From contig JAUNGJ010000001.1 in assembly GCA_030524585.1 (NCBI GenBank), positions 1 to 64,000 of the forward strand: DNA of 64,000 nt. Direction: 5' to 3'. The number at the start of each line of letters is the position of its first letter. The stretch's first letter is position 1. The stretch is from Eubacteriales bacterium (GTDB lineage: Bacteria; Bacillota; Clostridia; Lachnospirales; Lachnospiraceae). The position numbers and the translations under genes were made by a program. This document shows positions 17,240 to 25,080 of the stretch, one piece after another. The notes under the pieces are model-generated. The model searched no databases. It had not been told where the DNA came from and saw nothing but the letters and a program-made list of their open reading frames with translations.

Positions 17240-18199
17240 ATGGATTATAAAGTATTTATCCCGGTATTGGTTTCGTTTGCACTCAGTACCGTTATGGGAC
17301 CGGTAATTATCCCGATTTTGAGAAAACTGAAGATGGGACAGACGGAACGTGAAGAGGGCGTAAAGGAGCATTTAAAGAAAGCAGGAACGCCAACTATGGG
17401 CGGAGTGATTATTCTGCTCAGTATCGTGATTACGTCGGTATTTTATCTGAAAAGTAATCCCCATATTATTCCGATTCTGTTTGTGACTCTGGGATTTGGT
17501 CTGATTGGATTCCTGGATGATTATCTGAAGGTGGTTATGAAACGCTCAGACGGTCTGTTTCCAAAACAGAAGATGGCGCTTCAGATCCTGGTAACGGCAG
17601 TGTTTGCCTTTTACCTGGTGAAAATTTCGGATGTTGGACTTCTTATGCTGGTTCCCTTTACCGGAGGAACCCGTTATCTGGATCTTGGCTGGCTGGCAGT
17701 TCCCGTGCTGTTTGTTGCAGTAATCGGAACGGTCAACGGGGTGAATTTTACCGACGGGCTGGACGGCCTTGCTTCCAGCGTTACCGTGCTGGTGGCGACC
17801 TTCTTTACGGTGGTTGCGATTGGAACGAAAAGTGGGATTGAGCCGATTACCTGTGCAGTTGTGGGGGCGCTGCTTGGGTTTTTGCTGTTTAATGTGTATC
17901 CGGCAAGTGTGTTTATGGGTGATACCGGTTCTCTTGCGCTGGGAGGATTTGTGGCTTCGACGGCATATATGCTTCGGATGCCGCTGTTTATTGTCATTGT
18001 TGGTTTGATTTATCTGATTGAGGTGTTATCGGTTATGATCCAGGTGACTTATTTTAAGAAGACCGGAGGAAAACGGTTCTTTAAAATGGCACCGATTCAT
18101 CATCATTTTGAGCTGTGCGGGTGGTCAGAGACCAGGGTTGTTGCAGTATTTTCTATTATCACAACGATCCTCTGTCTGATCGCGCTGATGGCTATGTAG
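17240..18199 (+). CDS. mraY: Phospho-N-acetylmuramoyl-pentapeptide transferase MraY
   Basis: A 319-residue integral membrane enzyme that transfers phospho-MurNAc-pentapeptide from UDP to undecaprenyl phosphate, making lipid I. Seen are KKAGTPTMGG with the first catalytic loop, FLDDYLKV (the DD pair), GVNFTDGLDGLA, VFMGDTGSLALGG and the late MAPIHHHFELCGWSE. About ten spans are predicted. ATG 17240 is chosen over ATG 17228 because GAGGTG (17230-17235) precedes it; the longer form would add only MRCV. It is followed 16 bp later by murD. Confidence 0.97.
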   Translation: MDYKVFIPVLVSFALSTVMGPVIIPILRKLKMGQTEREEGVKEHLKKAGTPTMGGVIILLSIVITSVFYLKSNPHIIPILFVTLGFGLIGFLDDYLKVVMKRSDGLFPKQKMALQILVTAVFAFYLVKISDVGLLMLVPFTGGTRYLDLGWLAVPVLFVAVIGTVNGVNFTDGLDGLASSVTVLVATFFTVVAIGTKSGIEPITCAVVGALLGFLLFNVYPASVFMGDTGSLALGGFVASTAYMLRMPLFIVIVGLIYLIEVLSVMIQVTYFKKTGGKRFFKMAPIHHHFELCGWSETRVVAVFSIITTILCLIALMAM

Positions 18200-18215
18200 G
18201 TACAAGGAGGATATC

Positions 18216-19568
18216 ATGGATATAGCAGGAAAAAGGGTTCTTGTATTCGGTTCCGGAATCAGCGGAATTGGAGCATCAGGACTTCTGGAAGGACGGAGAG
18301 CAGCTGTTACGCTCTATGACGGCAATGATAAGCTTGATACAGAGGCAATTAAAAAGAAGATGGGAGAAAACTCAAAGACGGAAATTATTCTTGGAGAATT
18401 TCCGGAAGACCTTTTGGAAGAGCTGGATATGGTCATTATAAGTCCCGGGGTGCCGACAGATCTTCCGATCGTGAACCGAATGAGAGAGCACGGCATTCCA
18501 ATTGTCGGTGAGATTGAGCTTGCTTATCAGCTTGGCAGGGGGGACGTGCTTGCGATTACAGGAACTAATGGAAAGACCACGACTACGGCGCTCCTTGGAC
18601 AGATTATGAGAGACGCTTTAGACAGCGTGTTTGTGGTAGGAAATATTGGGATTCCTTATACGAATGTAGTGGATGAGGCAGAGAAAGATTCTGTTGTTGT
18701 CGCAGAGATGAGCAGCTTCCAGCTGGAGAGTATTATAGATTTCCGGCCGAAAGTATCTGCAATCCTTAATATTACTCCGGATCACCTGAACCGTCATCAC
18801 ACTATGGAAGCCTACATAGAGGCGAAGATGAATGTTGCGAAGAATCAGGCTGGGGACGATGTCTGCGTGCTGAATTATGAAGATGAGGTTCTGCGGGAAT
18901 TTGGCAAAACATTGCCCGTGCAGGTTCTATATTTCAGCAGCCAGCGTAAACTAGATAAAGGTATTTATCTTGAGAATGGGAACATTATTTATAAGAACCC
19001 GGATGAATGCGTGGTATGTAATGTACAGGAGCTTCAGCTTCTGGGAACTCACAATTATGAGAATGTGATGGCAGCGGTTGCCATGGCGGCTTCTTACGGA
19101 GTTCCAATGGATAGTATTCGCAGGACCATTAAAGAATTTGCCGGTGTAGAGCACAGGATTGAATTTGTGACGGAGAAGAATGGAGTTACTTATTATAATG
19201 ATTCCAAAGGAACGAATCCGGATGCTGCGATTAAAGGGATTCAGGCGATGATTCGTCCGACCTATCTGATTGGCGGCGGATATGACAAACAGTCTTCTTA
19301 CAAAAAATGGATTAATAGTTTTGATGGCAAGGTGAAAAAACTTCTTCTGATTGGACAGACGAAGGAGAAGATTCGGGAAGAGGCAGAGGCCTGTGGATTT
19401 ACCGATGTGATTCTTCTGGATACATTTGAGGATGCAGTACTTACAGCGGCAAAGCTGGCACAGCCCGGAGAAGCAGTGCTTCTGTCACCGGCGTGTGCAA
19501 GCTGGGGGATGTTTAAGAACTACGAGGAACGCGGAGATAAATTCAAAGAGATTGTAAATTCCCTGTAA
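18216..19568 (+). CDS. murD: UDP-N-acetylmuramoyl-L-alanine--D-glutamate ligase MurD
   Basis: A 450-residue cytoplasmic ATP-dependent ligase that adds D-glutamate to UDP-MurNAc-L-alanine. The N-terminal Rossmann-like domain has VLVFGSGISGIGAS, the ATP site is ITGTNGKTTTTALLG, the central domain has NITPDHLNRHH, and the C-terminal domain has HRIEFV, NDSKGTNPDA and LLSPACASWGMF. AAGGAGG sits 5 bp before ATG 18216. murE, murF and murG, often found beside it, are not in this cluster. Confidence 0.97.
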   Translation: MDIAGKRVLVFGSGISGIGASGLLEGRRAAVTLYDGNDKLDTEAIKKKMGENSKTEIILGEFPEDLLEELDMVIISPGVPTDLPIVNRMREHGIPIVGEIELAYQLGRGDVLAITGTNGKTTTTALLGQIMRDALDSVFVVGNIGIPYTNVVDEAEKDSVVVAEMSSFQLESIIDFRPKVSAILNITPDHLNRHHTMEAYIEAKMNVAKNQAGDDVCVLNYEDEVLREFGKTLPVQVLYFSSQRKLDKGIYLENGNIIYKNPDECVVCNVQELQLLGTHNYENVMAAVAMAASYGVPMDSIRRTIKEFAGVEHRIEFVTEKNGVTYYNDSKGTNPDAAIKGIQAMIRPTYLIGGGYDKQSSYKKWINSFDGKVKKLLLIGQTKEKIREEAEACGFTDVILLDTFEDAVLTAAKLAQPGEAVLLSPACASWGMFKNYEERGDKFKEIVNSL

Positions 19569-19583
19569 GGAGGATGGCAGGCA

Positions 19584-20666
19584 GTGCCGGATTCGAAAAA
19601 GAGAAAATATGATTATACGCTTCTGGCAGCGTTGTTTTTACTTATGATTATGGGGCTTGTGCTTTTGTACAGTACCAGCGCATACAACGGAGAAGTGAAG
19701 TTTCATGATTCTTTTTATTACCTGAAAAAGCAGCTGTTTGCCACAGCCCTTGGCATTGCTGCAATGTTTGTAATGGCAGGTATGGACTATCATATTTGGC
19801 GTAGGTTTGCAATTCCTGGTTATATTATGGCAATTCTTCTGTCGGTTGCGGTCATGCTGTTTGGTGATGAGTATAATGGGTCCAAAAGATGGTTGTCTTT
19901 GGGCCCTTTTTCGTTTCAGCCCTCAGAATTTGCCAAGGTTGCAGTGATTCTTTTTCTGGCATATCTGGTTACCAAAAATGTGAAAAAAATGGGCAGTATG
20001 TGGACTTTGTTCAAGATTATGGCCAGTATTCTGCCAATTGTCGGATTGGTGGGAGCGAGTAACCTTAGCACGGCGATCATTATATTGGGAATCGGAGTAA
20101 TTCTGGTCTTCGTAGCAAGTCCCAAGTATGCGCAGTTTATCTGGATGGGAGTTCTGGGAATTGGATTTATGGCGATTTTCCTTGCATTGGAGAGCTATCG
20201 TCTGGAACGGCTCGCAATCTGGAGAAATCCGGAAAATTATGAGAAGGGCTATCAGACCCTGCAGGGATTGTATGCAATCGGTTCGGGAGGGCTTTTTGGG
20301 AGAGGACTTGGCGAGAGTGTTCAGAAGCTCGGATTTGTACCGGAAGCCCAGAATGATATGATTTTTTCAATTGTGTGTGAAGAGCTGGGATTGTTTGGAG
20401 CGGGATTTATCCTGATTCTTTTTCTGATTCTAATCTGGCGTTTTTTTATAATTGCGACTCATGCAAAAGATCTGTTTGGGGCCCTGATTGCATCCGGAGC
20501 CATGGCTCATATGATGATTCAGGTGATTCTCAACATTGCGGTTGTTACCAATACCATTCCAAATACGGGAATTACATTACCGTTTATCAGTTATGGGGGA
20601 ACATCAGTAGTTTTCCTTCTGCTGGAAATGGGGCTTGTGCTAAGCGTGTCCTCTCTGGTACAATGA
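19584..20666 (+). CDS. ftsW: FtsW/SpoVE SEDS peptidoglycan polymerase
   Basis: A 360-residue polytopic SEDS protein in the usual dcw position between murD and ftsQ. It shares LYSTSAYN, NGSKRWLSLGPFSFQPSEFAK, QGLYAIGSGGLFGRGLGES, VPEAQNDMIFSIVCEELG and NTGITLPFISYGGTSV with the family. It polymerises glycan strands at the septum with a class B PBP. The start is GTG 19584, after AAGGAGG at 19567-19573; the ATG at 19574 is out of frame. The paralogue at 359 shares long stretches with it. Whether this is vegetative FtsW or sporulation SpoVE is not decided by sequence alone; gene order favours ftsW/spoVE. Confidence 0.9.
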   Translation: MPDSKKRKYDYTLLAALFLLMIMGLVLLYSTSAYNGEVKFHDSFYYLKKQLFATALGIAAMFVMAGMDYHIWRRFAIPGYIMAILLSVAVMLFGDEYNGSKRWLSLGPFSFQPSEFAKVAVILFLAYLVTKNVKKMGSMWTLFKIMASILPIVGLVGASNLSTAIIILGIGVILVFVASPKYAQFIWMGVLGIGFMAIFLALESYRLERLAIWRNPENYEKGYQTLQGLYAIGSGGLFGRGLGESVQKLGFVPEAQNDMIFSIVCEELGLFGAGFILILFLILIWRFFIIATHAKDLFGALIASGAMAHMMIQVILNIAVVTNTIPNTGITLPFISYGGTSVVFLLLEMGLVLSVSSLVQ

Positions 20667-20695
20667 ACACTGAGAAAGCGAAGCTTTCGAAGTGT
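20667..20695 (+). other. Hairpin with tandem G-A internal loop between ftsW and ftsQ
   Basis: ACACT (20667-20671) pairs with AGTGT (20691-20695) and GAAAGC (20674-20679) with GCTTTC (20683-20688), closed by a GAA loop. Between the helices GA faces GA, which can form tandem sheared pairs. It begins at the base after the ftsW stop. Confidence 0.5.
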
Positions 20696-20737
20696 CGGAT
20701 GCAAAAGATGGGGAGCAGACACTAAGGAGGAGTATAG

Positions 20738-21631
20738 ATGGCAAAAAGACGAAGGAAAAAAAGTCATAGACTATACGCATTGATTGTGATTCTTCTGGGA
20801 ATTGCAATTATTGCAGCGACATTTTTACTTTTGTTCTATGTACAGAAGATTGAAGTGAAAGGAAATGAATATACCGAAGACAAGGTGATTATAGAATCAG
20901 TGCAGGAGGATCGGTTTTCATTTAATTCAATGTATTTGCTGATAAAGTATCGATTTGCGAAACATGATGTGCCGGGAAGTCTCACTTCTATGAAAGTGAG
21001 TCTTAAGAATCCATGGACAGTAAAAATTACAGTGCAGGAGAAACCAATTATTGGTTATCTCTATGAGAGTGATAATTATGTTTTCTTTGACAAAGAAGGT
21101 ATGGTGGTTTTAAAAGGCAGGGAGATGATAGCGGAGGTTCCCTGCATTGAAGGAATTGACATTGGCAAAACGAAGCTTTATGAGCCTTTGCAGGTGAAAA
21201 GTGAAAAGCTTCTTAAAGCAATTCTGAGCGTTGCTCAGGAGGTGGAAAATTTTGAGCTGAAGCCGGATCGGATTGTGTGTACAGATGAGGGGATTGAGCT
21301 TTACTTTGGCAATATCCGTGTAATGCTGGGCACAGATATTAATACTGAGAAAATGGCACAGATTTCTCCGATTTTAGCCAAGCTGGAGGGAAGAGCAGGC
21401 ACGCTGCATCTGGAACATTTTGAAAGTGAAACAAATTCGATTACCTTTACTGCAGATTCGCCGGCTGAGGATTCGGAGGCAGATACTGCTGATGAACCGT
21501 CAGGGGCAGACGATGGCGGTGATGATGTGTCTTCAGACGATGGATATTCTGAGGAATCTGAGGATGATGACTATTATGATGGCGAATCGGATGATTATTA
21601 TGATGACAGCTATGATGAAGAAATATACTAA
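20738..21631 (+). CDS. ftsQ: FtsQ/DivIB cell division protein with acidic Tyr-rich tail
   Basis: A 297-residue bitopic protein: basic start, one span (ALIVILLGIAIIAATFLLLF), then an extracytoplasmic POTRA-type domain beginning VQKIEVKGNEYTEDKVIIES and the beta domain with LEGRAGTLHLEHFESE. DivIB forms the scaffold with FtsL and DivIC that activates septal synthesis. From about residue 235 the protein becomes a disordered run of Asp, Glu, Ser and Tyr up to the end. AAGGAGG lies upstream of ATG 20738. The position between ftsW and ftsZ fits. Confidence 0.9.
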   Translation: MAKRRRKKSHRLYALIVILLGIAIIAATFLLLFYVQKIEVKGNEYTEDKVIIESVQEDRFSFNSMYLLIKYRFAKHDVPGSLTSMKVSLKNPWTVKITVQEKPIIGYLYESDNYVFFDKEGMVVLKGREMIAEVPCIEGIDIGKTKLYEPLQVKSEKLLKAILSVAQEVENFELKPDRIVCTDEGIELYFGNIRVMLGTDINTEKMAQISPILAKLEGRAGTLHLEHFESETNSITFTADSPAEDSEADTADEPSGADDGGDDVSSDDGYSEESEDDDYYDGESDDYYDDSYDEEIY

Positions 21632-21729
21632 AAGCTATGACCGTCCGACCATGTAGTCTGATTGTGGTTTGTATCCTTTTATTTCGGCAGAACTGTTAGA
21701 AAAAACGTGGAAAAAACGGTAATTAACTA

Positions 21730-21766
21730 TTGATATTTTGGACAAAAGCTTATATTATAGTATGTA
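21730..21766 (+). promoter_or_regulatory. ftsZ promoter region
   Basis: TTGATA (21730-21735) with TATTAT (21753-21758), 17-bp spacer; an overlapping alternative is TTGGAC (21738-21743) with TATGTA (21761-21766), also 17 bp. Both lie in the 227-bp gap before ftsZ. Confidence 0.5.
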
Positions 21767-21858
21767 TAGGGCAAAGTCTGTGTGCATCTTAATGTATCAG
21801 GCATGGCCGATATGGGATGTATATTTATATTATAAGGATGACGAAGGAGGAGAAACCC

Positions 21859-23067
21859 TTGCTGGAAATTAAAACAAACGAATCAGAAGCGGCGGCAAAG
21901 ATAATTGTTGTAGGTGTCGGCGGAGGCGGTAACAACGCTGTAAACCGAATGATTGATGAACAGATTGCCGGTGTTGAATTTATAGCTATTAATACAGATA
22001 AACAGGCACTTCAGCTTTGCAAAGCGCCAACACTTATGCAGATTGGTGATAAGATTACAAAAGGACTTGGAGCAGGAGCCAGACCAGAGATTGGCGAGAA
22101 GGCAGCCGAGGAGAGTGCAGAAGAAGTTTCTGCAGCGCTCAAGGGTGCTGACATGGTATTTGTAACATGCGGTATGGGAGGCGGTACCGGTACAGGTGCA
22201 ACTCCGGTAGTTGCCCGCATTGCGAAGGAGCAGGGCGCGCTTACCGTAGGTGTTGTTACAAAACCTTTCCGTTTTGAATCCAAGACCCGTATGAATAATG
22301 CACTTGCCGGAATCGAGAAGCTGAAAGAGAGCGTTGATACACTGATTGTAATTCCGAATGATAAACTGCTGGAGGTTGTTGACAGAAGAACAACAATGCC
22401 AGAAGCTCTGAAGAAAGCGGATGAGGTATTGCAGCAGGGTATTCAGGGTATCACAGACCTGATCAATGTACCTTCACTGATTAACCTTGACTTTGCGGAT
22501 GTTCAGACTGTTATGACAGATAAAGGAATTGCCCATATCGGTATCGGTCAGGGACGCGGAGATGACAAGGCCCTTGAGGCTGTTAAGCAGGCTGTCGCAA
22601 GTCCATTGCTTGAGACGACGATTGCCGGAGCGTCACACGTTATTATTAATGTATCCGGTGATATTACGCTTATGGATGCATCAGACGCAGCTGAGTACGT
22701 TCAGGAACTTGCCGGAGAGGATGCAAATATTATCTTTGGTGCTATGTATGATGATTCCAGAGCAGATGAGGCAACCATTACGGTTATCGCTACAGGACTA
22801 CATAACGTTGGAGGCACTTCTTCCAAGCTGAAGTCCAGATTGGAAGGCGTACAGCGTCAGACTATGGTTCCGCCTGCATCTTCATATGAGAGACCGGTTT
22901 ATTCACAGAAAGTAGAGCTTGGAGCAGCACCGACACCAAACGGCGGCACAACAGCTGTACCACGGAGAACGGTAGGAGGAACAGCTCCTACACTGGATAC
23001 ACCAAAGATTCCGACTGCAAAAGTAAAAGAACAGTCAATCAAAATTCCAGATTTCTTTAAAAAATAG
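21859..23067 (+). CDS. ftsZ: Cell division protein FtsZ
   Basis: A 402-residue tubulin-like GTPase that forms the Z ring. The N-terminal [15 protein letters not shown], tubulin signature [15 protein letters not shown], the T7 loop [11 protein letters not shown] and the C-terminal peptide IKIPDFFKK (binding site for FtsA/SepF/ZipA-type partners) are all present, joined by a Pro/Thr-rich linker of about 50 residues. I take TTG 21859 as start: AAGGAGGAG is 6 bp upstream and MLEIKTNE resembles other FtsZ N-termini; the reading from 21817 would add 14 residues with no proper ribosome site. No ftsA or sepF is adjacent. A long terminator follows. Confidence 0.97.
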   Translation: MLEIKTNESEAAAKIIVVGVGGGGNNAVNRMIDEQIAGVEFIAINTDKQALQLCKAPTLMQIGDKITKGLGAGARPEIGEKAAEESAEEVSAALKGADMVFVTCGMGGGTGTGATPVVARIAKEQGALTVGVVTKPFRFESKTRMNNALAGIEKLKESVDTLIVIPNDKLLEVVDRRTTMPEALKKADEVLQQGIQGITDLINVPSLINLDFADVQTVMTDKGIAHIGIGQGRGDDKALEAVKQAVASPLLETTIAGASHVIINVSGDITLMDASDAAEYVQELAGEDANIIFGAMYDDSRADEATITVIATGLHNVGGTSSKLKSRLEGVQRQTMVPPASSYERPVYSQKVELGAAPTPNGGTTAVPRRTVGGTAPTLDTPKIPTAKVKEQSIKIPDFFKK

Positions 23068-23094
23068 CACGCGTTAGCATTGAGCCACGCGCAT

Positions 23095-23152
23095 AAAAAA
23101 AGAATCCCACACAGGTAAACATATATGCTTACCTGTGTGGGATTCTTTTTTT
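23095..23152 (+). terminator. Very strong bidirectional terminator after ftsZ
   Basis: A perfect 24-bp stem (23095-23118 with 23129-23152) closes a 10-nt loop; A7 precedes and T7 ends the stem, so it can stop transcription from either side. Confidence 0.93.
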
Positions 23153-23289
23153 ATGCATGCGGCGAAAGCCGCGGCCTTCCAGCAGCAAAGATGCTGGAAG
23201 TGCAGCGTGGCGAAAGAAAATATGCATGCGGCGAAAGCCGCGGCCTTCCAGCAGCGAAGATGCTGGAAGTGCAGCGTGGCGAAAGAAAA
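23152..23289 (+). repeat. Two tandem 69-bp units, each with two hairpins
   Basis: Unit 1 is 23152-23220 and unit 2 is 23221-23289; they differ at one base only. Each unit has a GC-rich hairpin GCGGC-GAAA-GCCGC (23159-23172 and 23228-23241) and a second one, CTTCCAGCA with TGCTGGAAG (23176-23200 and 23245-23269). The single difference (GCAAAGA versus GCGAAGA) lies in the loop of the second hairpin. The layout resembles REP/BIME-type intergenic elements. No ribosome site or credible protein goes with it. Confidence 0.85.
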
Positions 23290-23319
23290 TATGGGGATCC
23301 CGCGAGGCATTCGTCATTC

Positions 23320-23387
23320 CTTGTCGAAAGAATCTATATTTTCATCATCAGCATCTGACAAATTCTTTAAATGGCATCCCCTATAAT
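23320..23387 (+). promoter_or_regulatory. Probable Spo0A-dependent promoter of spoIIGA-sigE
   Basis: CTTGTCGAA (23320-23328) matches the 0A box TTTGTCRAA at eight of nine bases, and TCTGACAAA (23354-23362) matches it on the other strand at eight of nine. CTGACA (23355-23360) and TATAAT (23382-23387) are 21 bp apart. In Bacillus subtilis the spoIIG promoter also has an over-long spacer with 0A boxes over the -35 region, so the same logic is likely here. Confidence 0.6.
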
Positions 23388-23466
23388 AAATCTTGCTTGA
23401 CTACCAAATCGATTTAGTATTCATACCCATCCGGATATATTGTGATGCATATCCTGCGGGTGGGTG

Positions 23467-23485
23467 TGCTTCGCGCAGCGAAGCA
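23467..23485 (+). other. Short perfect hairpin in the spoIIGA leader
   Basis: TGCTTCGC (23467-23474), loop GCA, GCGAAGCA (23478-23485). No T-run follows; it ends 27 bp before the chosen start codon. Confidence 0.5.
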
Positions 23486-23512
23486 TAAGAGAAAATGAAA
23501 AGAGGACAGAAC

Positions 23513-24289
23513 GTGTATTATGAACTGTACATAGACGTATTATTTCTTGTGAATTTTCTGATGGATTACATATTGCTCCTTGTCACGAAAAAAGTGTTAA
23601 AGTTTCCTGCGTCCCACGGATGGATCTGTCTGGGAGCGCTGGCAGGAGCGCTGCTTACCTGTCTGGTGACGGCCATTCGAATTCCAGTTACGTTTATTAA
23701 ATTTGCACTGTTCTACACGCTGGTTCCAGCAGCCATGCTGTTCATAAGCTTTCATGTCCGAAGTATCCGGAGCTTTTTCAGGGCAATGATCACGCTGTAT
23801 ATCAGTGGTTTTCTGGTGGGAGGGATTTTTGAATATCTGAACCAGTATGTGCAGGTGGGAAGTTTATTTTTTGCTCTGGCGGCTGCCAGCTATTATCTTG
23901 CGTCGGGCGTGTTAAAAATGCTGATGCTGCTATTTCATTTTGGAGAAGCGCATTGTCATGTGACCCTGTATATTGGGGAGCAATGCTGCGAGGCAGAGGC
24001 AATGATAGATACAGGCAATCACCTGACAGACCAGACCAGCGGCAAAGCAGTCAGCGTTGTGACCGGGAAGATAGCAAAGCAGCTATTTGGAGATGAACTG
24101 CCGAAGGGAATCCGCTACATTCCCTACCACACGATCGGAAAAGGCAGGGGAGTAATCCCAATCGTACCGATAGACCGGATCTGCATCGACGGTGAGGAAG
24201 AGCAGTGGATTGAACAGCCGGTAATTGCAATCAGCGAAGATTCCTCTTTTGGAAATGAATATGACGTGATATTAAACCCAGATATATAA
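23513..24289 (+). CDS. spoIIGA: SpoIIGA, sigma-E factor processing peptidase
   Basis: A 258-residue membrane protease that cleaves pro-sigma-E in the mother cell after a signal from the forespore. The N-terminal half has five or so membrane spans starting YYELYIDVLFLVNFLMDYIL; the C-terminal half is an aspartic-protease-like domain with the active-site motif MIDTGN (Asp at about 166). GTG 23513 is chosen over ATG 23495 because AGAGG lies 7 bp upstream and homologues begin with this YYE segment. It is followed by its substrate gene sigE 18 bp later. Confidence 0.9.
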   Translation: MYYELYIDVLFLVNFLMDYILLLVTKKVLKFPASHGWICLGALAGALLTCLVTAIRIPVTFIKFALFYTLVPAAMLFISFHVRSIRSFFRAMITLYISGFLVGGIFEYLNQYVQVGSLFFALAAASYYLASGVLKMLMLLFHFGEAHCHVTLYIGEQCCEAEAMIDTGNHLTDQTSGKAVSVVTGKIAKQLFGDELPKGIRYIPYHTIGKGRGVIPIVPIDRICIDGEEEQWIEQPVIAISEDSSFGNEYDVILNPDI

Positions 24290-24307
24290 ACTAGGAGGAC
24301 AGGAAGA

Positions 24308-25045
24308 ATGATGAATATAGAGGCGGCAGGCAGATGGAGATGGAGTGTGATTCCTCATGTTAAGACATTTCTTTTCCCGGAAACAAGGGAGGTTTACTAT
24401 ATTGGGGGAGCTGAAATTCTCCCGGCTCCGCTCAGTGCAGAAGAAGAGGCGGAGACCATTGCCGGAATTGGCACAGAACAGGATCAGGAAGCTAAGAAAA
24501 AGCTGATTGAGCACAACCTGAGATTGGTGGTATACATAGCTAAGAAATTCGACAATACGGGAATTGGGGTAGAGGATTTGATTTCCATAGGAACCATTGG
24601 TCTGATCAAAGCGATCAATACCTTTAACCCAATGAAAAATATCAAGCTGGCAACCTATGCGTCCCGGTGTATTGAGAATGAAATTCTCATGTATTTGCGG
24701 AGAAATAACAAAACAAAGCTGGAGGTATCTATTGATGAACCGCTGAATGTGGATTGGGATGGAAATGAACTGCTTCTTTCAGACATTTTGGGAACCGATG
24801 AGGATACCATTTATAAGGATCTGGAGCATGAGGCGGAGCGGAAGGTGCTGGTGAAGGCTCTGGGACGGCTGTCAGGCAGAGAGCAGATGATCGTCCGGAT
24901 GCGGTTTGGCATCGGCACCCGGGACGGGGAGGAAAAGACTCAGAAGGAAGTTGCAGATATGCTGGGAATCTCCCAATCTTACATATCCAGATTGGAAAAG
25001 AAAATTATGCAGAGATTGAAACGGGAAATGGTAAAATATGTGTAA
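24308..25045 (+). CDS. sigE: Pro-sigma-E, mother-cell RNA polymerase sigma factor
   Basis: A 245-residue sigma-70 family factor made as an inactive precursor. About 29 N-terminal residues form the pro-sequence (amphipathic, with [14 protein letters not shown]), ending at [16 protein letters not shown], which aligns with the known processing region. Region 2 contains [14 protein letters not shown] and FATYASRC-like [14 protein letters not shown]; region 4 has [33 protein letters not shown] lies before the two adjacent ATGs at 24308/24311. It is cotranscribed with spoIIGA. Confidence 0.95.
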   Translation: MMNIEAAGRWRWSVIPHVKTFLFPETREVYYIGGAEILPAPLSAEEEAETIAGIGTEQDQEAKKKLIEHNLRLVVYIAKKFDNTGIGVEDLISIGTIGLIKAINTFNPMKNIKLATYASRCIENEILMYLRRNNKTKLEVSIDEPLNVDWDGNELLLSDILGTDEDTIYKDLEHEAERKVLVKALGRLSGREQMIVRMRFGIGTRDGEEKTQKEVADMLGISQSYISRLEKKIMQRLKREMVKYV

Positions 25046-25080
25046 ATATGGTAAACTAAAAGAAAAAAGGGGATGACCTT

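Larger units (their letters stand above)
23068..23512. other. ftsZ-spoIIGA intergenic region (overview)
   Basis: This 445-bp gap has no convincing gene. In order it holds the ftsZ terminator (23095-23152), two tandem 69-bp repeats (23152-23289), a Spo0A-type promoter (23320-23387), an imperfect inverted repeat (about 23425-23463) and a short perfect hairpin (23467-23485). Short open frames across the repeats are explained by their composition. Confidence 0.7.

Noticed and set aside
23125..23417. Short open frames on both strands across the 69-bp repeats
   Set aside because: They arise because a 69-bp unit keeps frame; no ribosome site, different frames are open at once, and the DNA is explained by hairpins.
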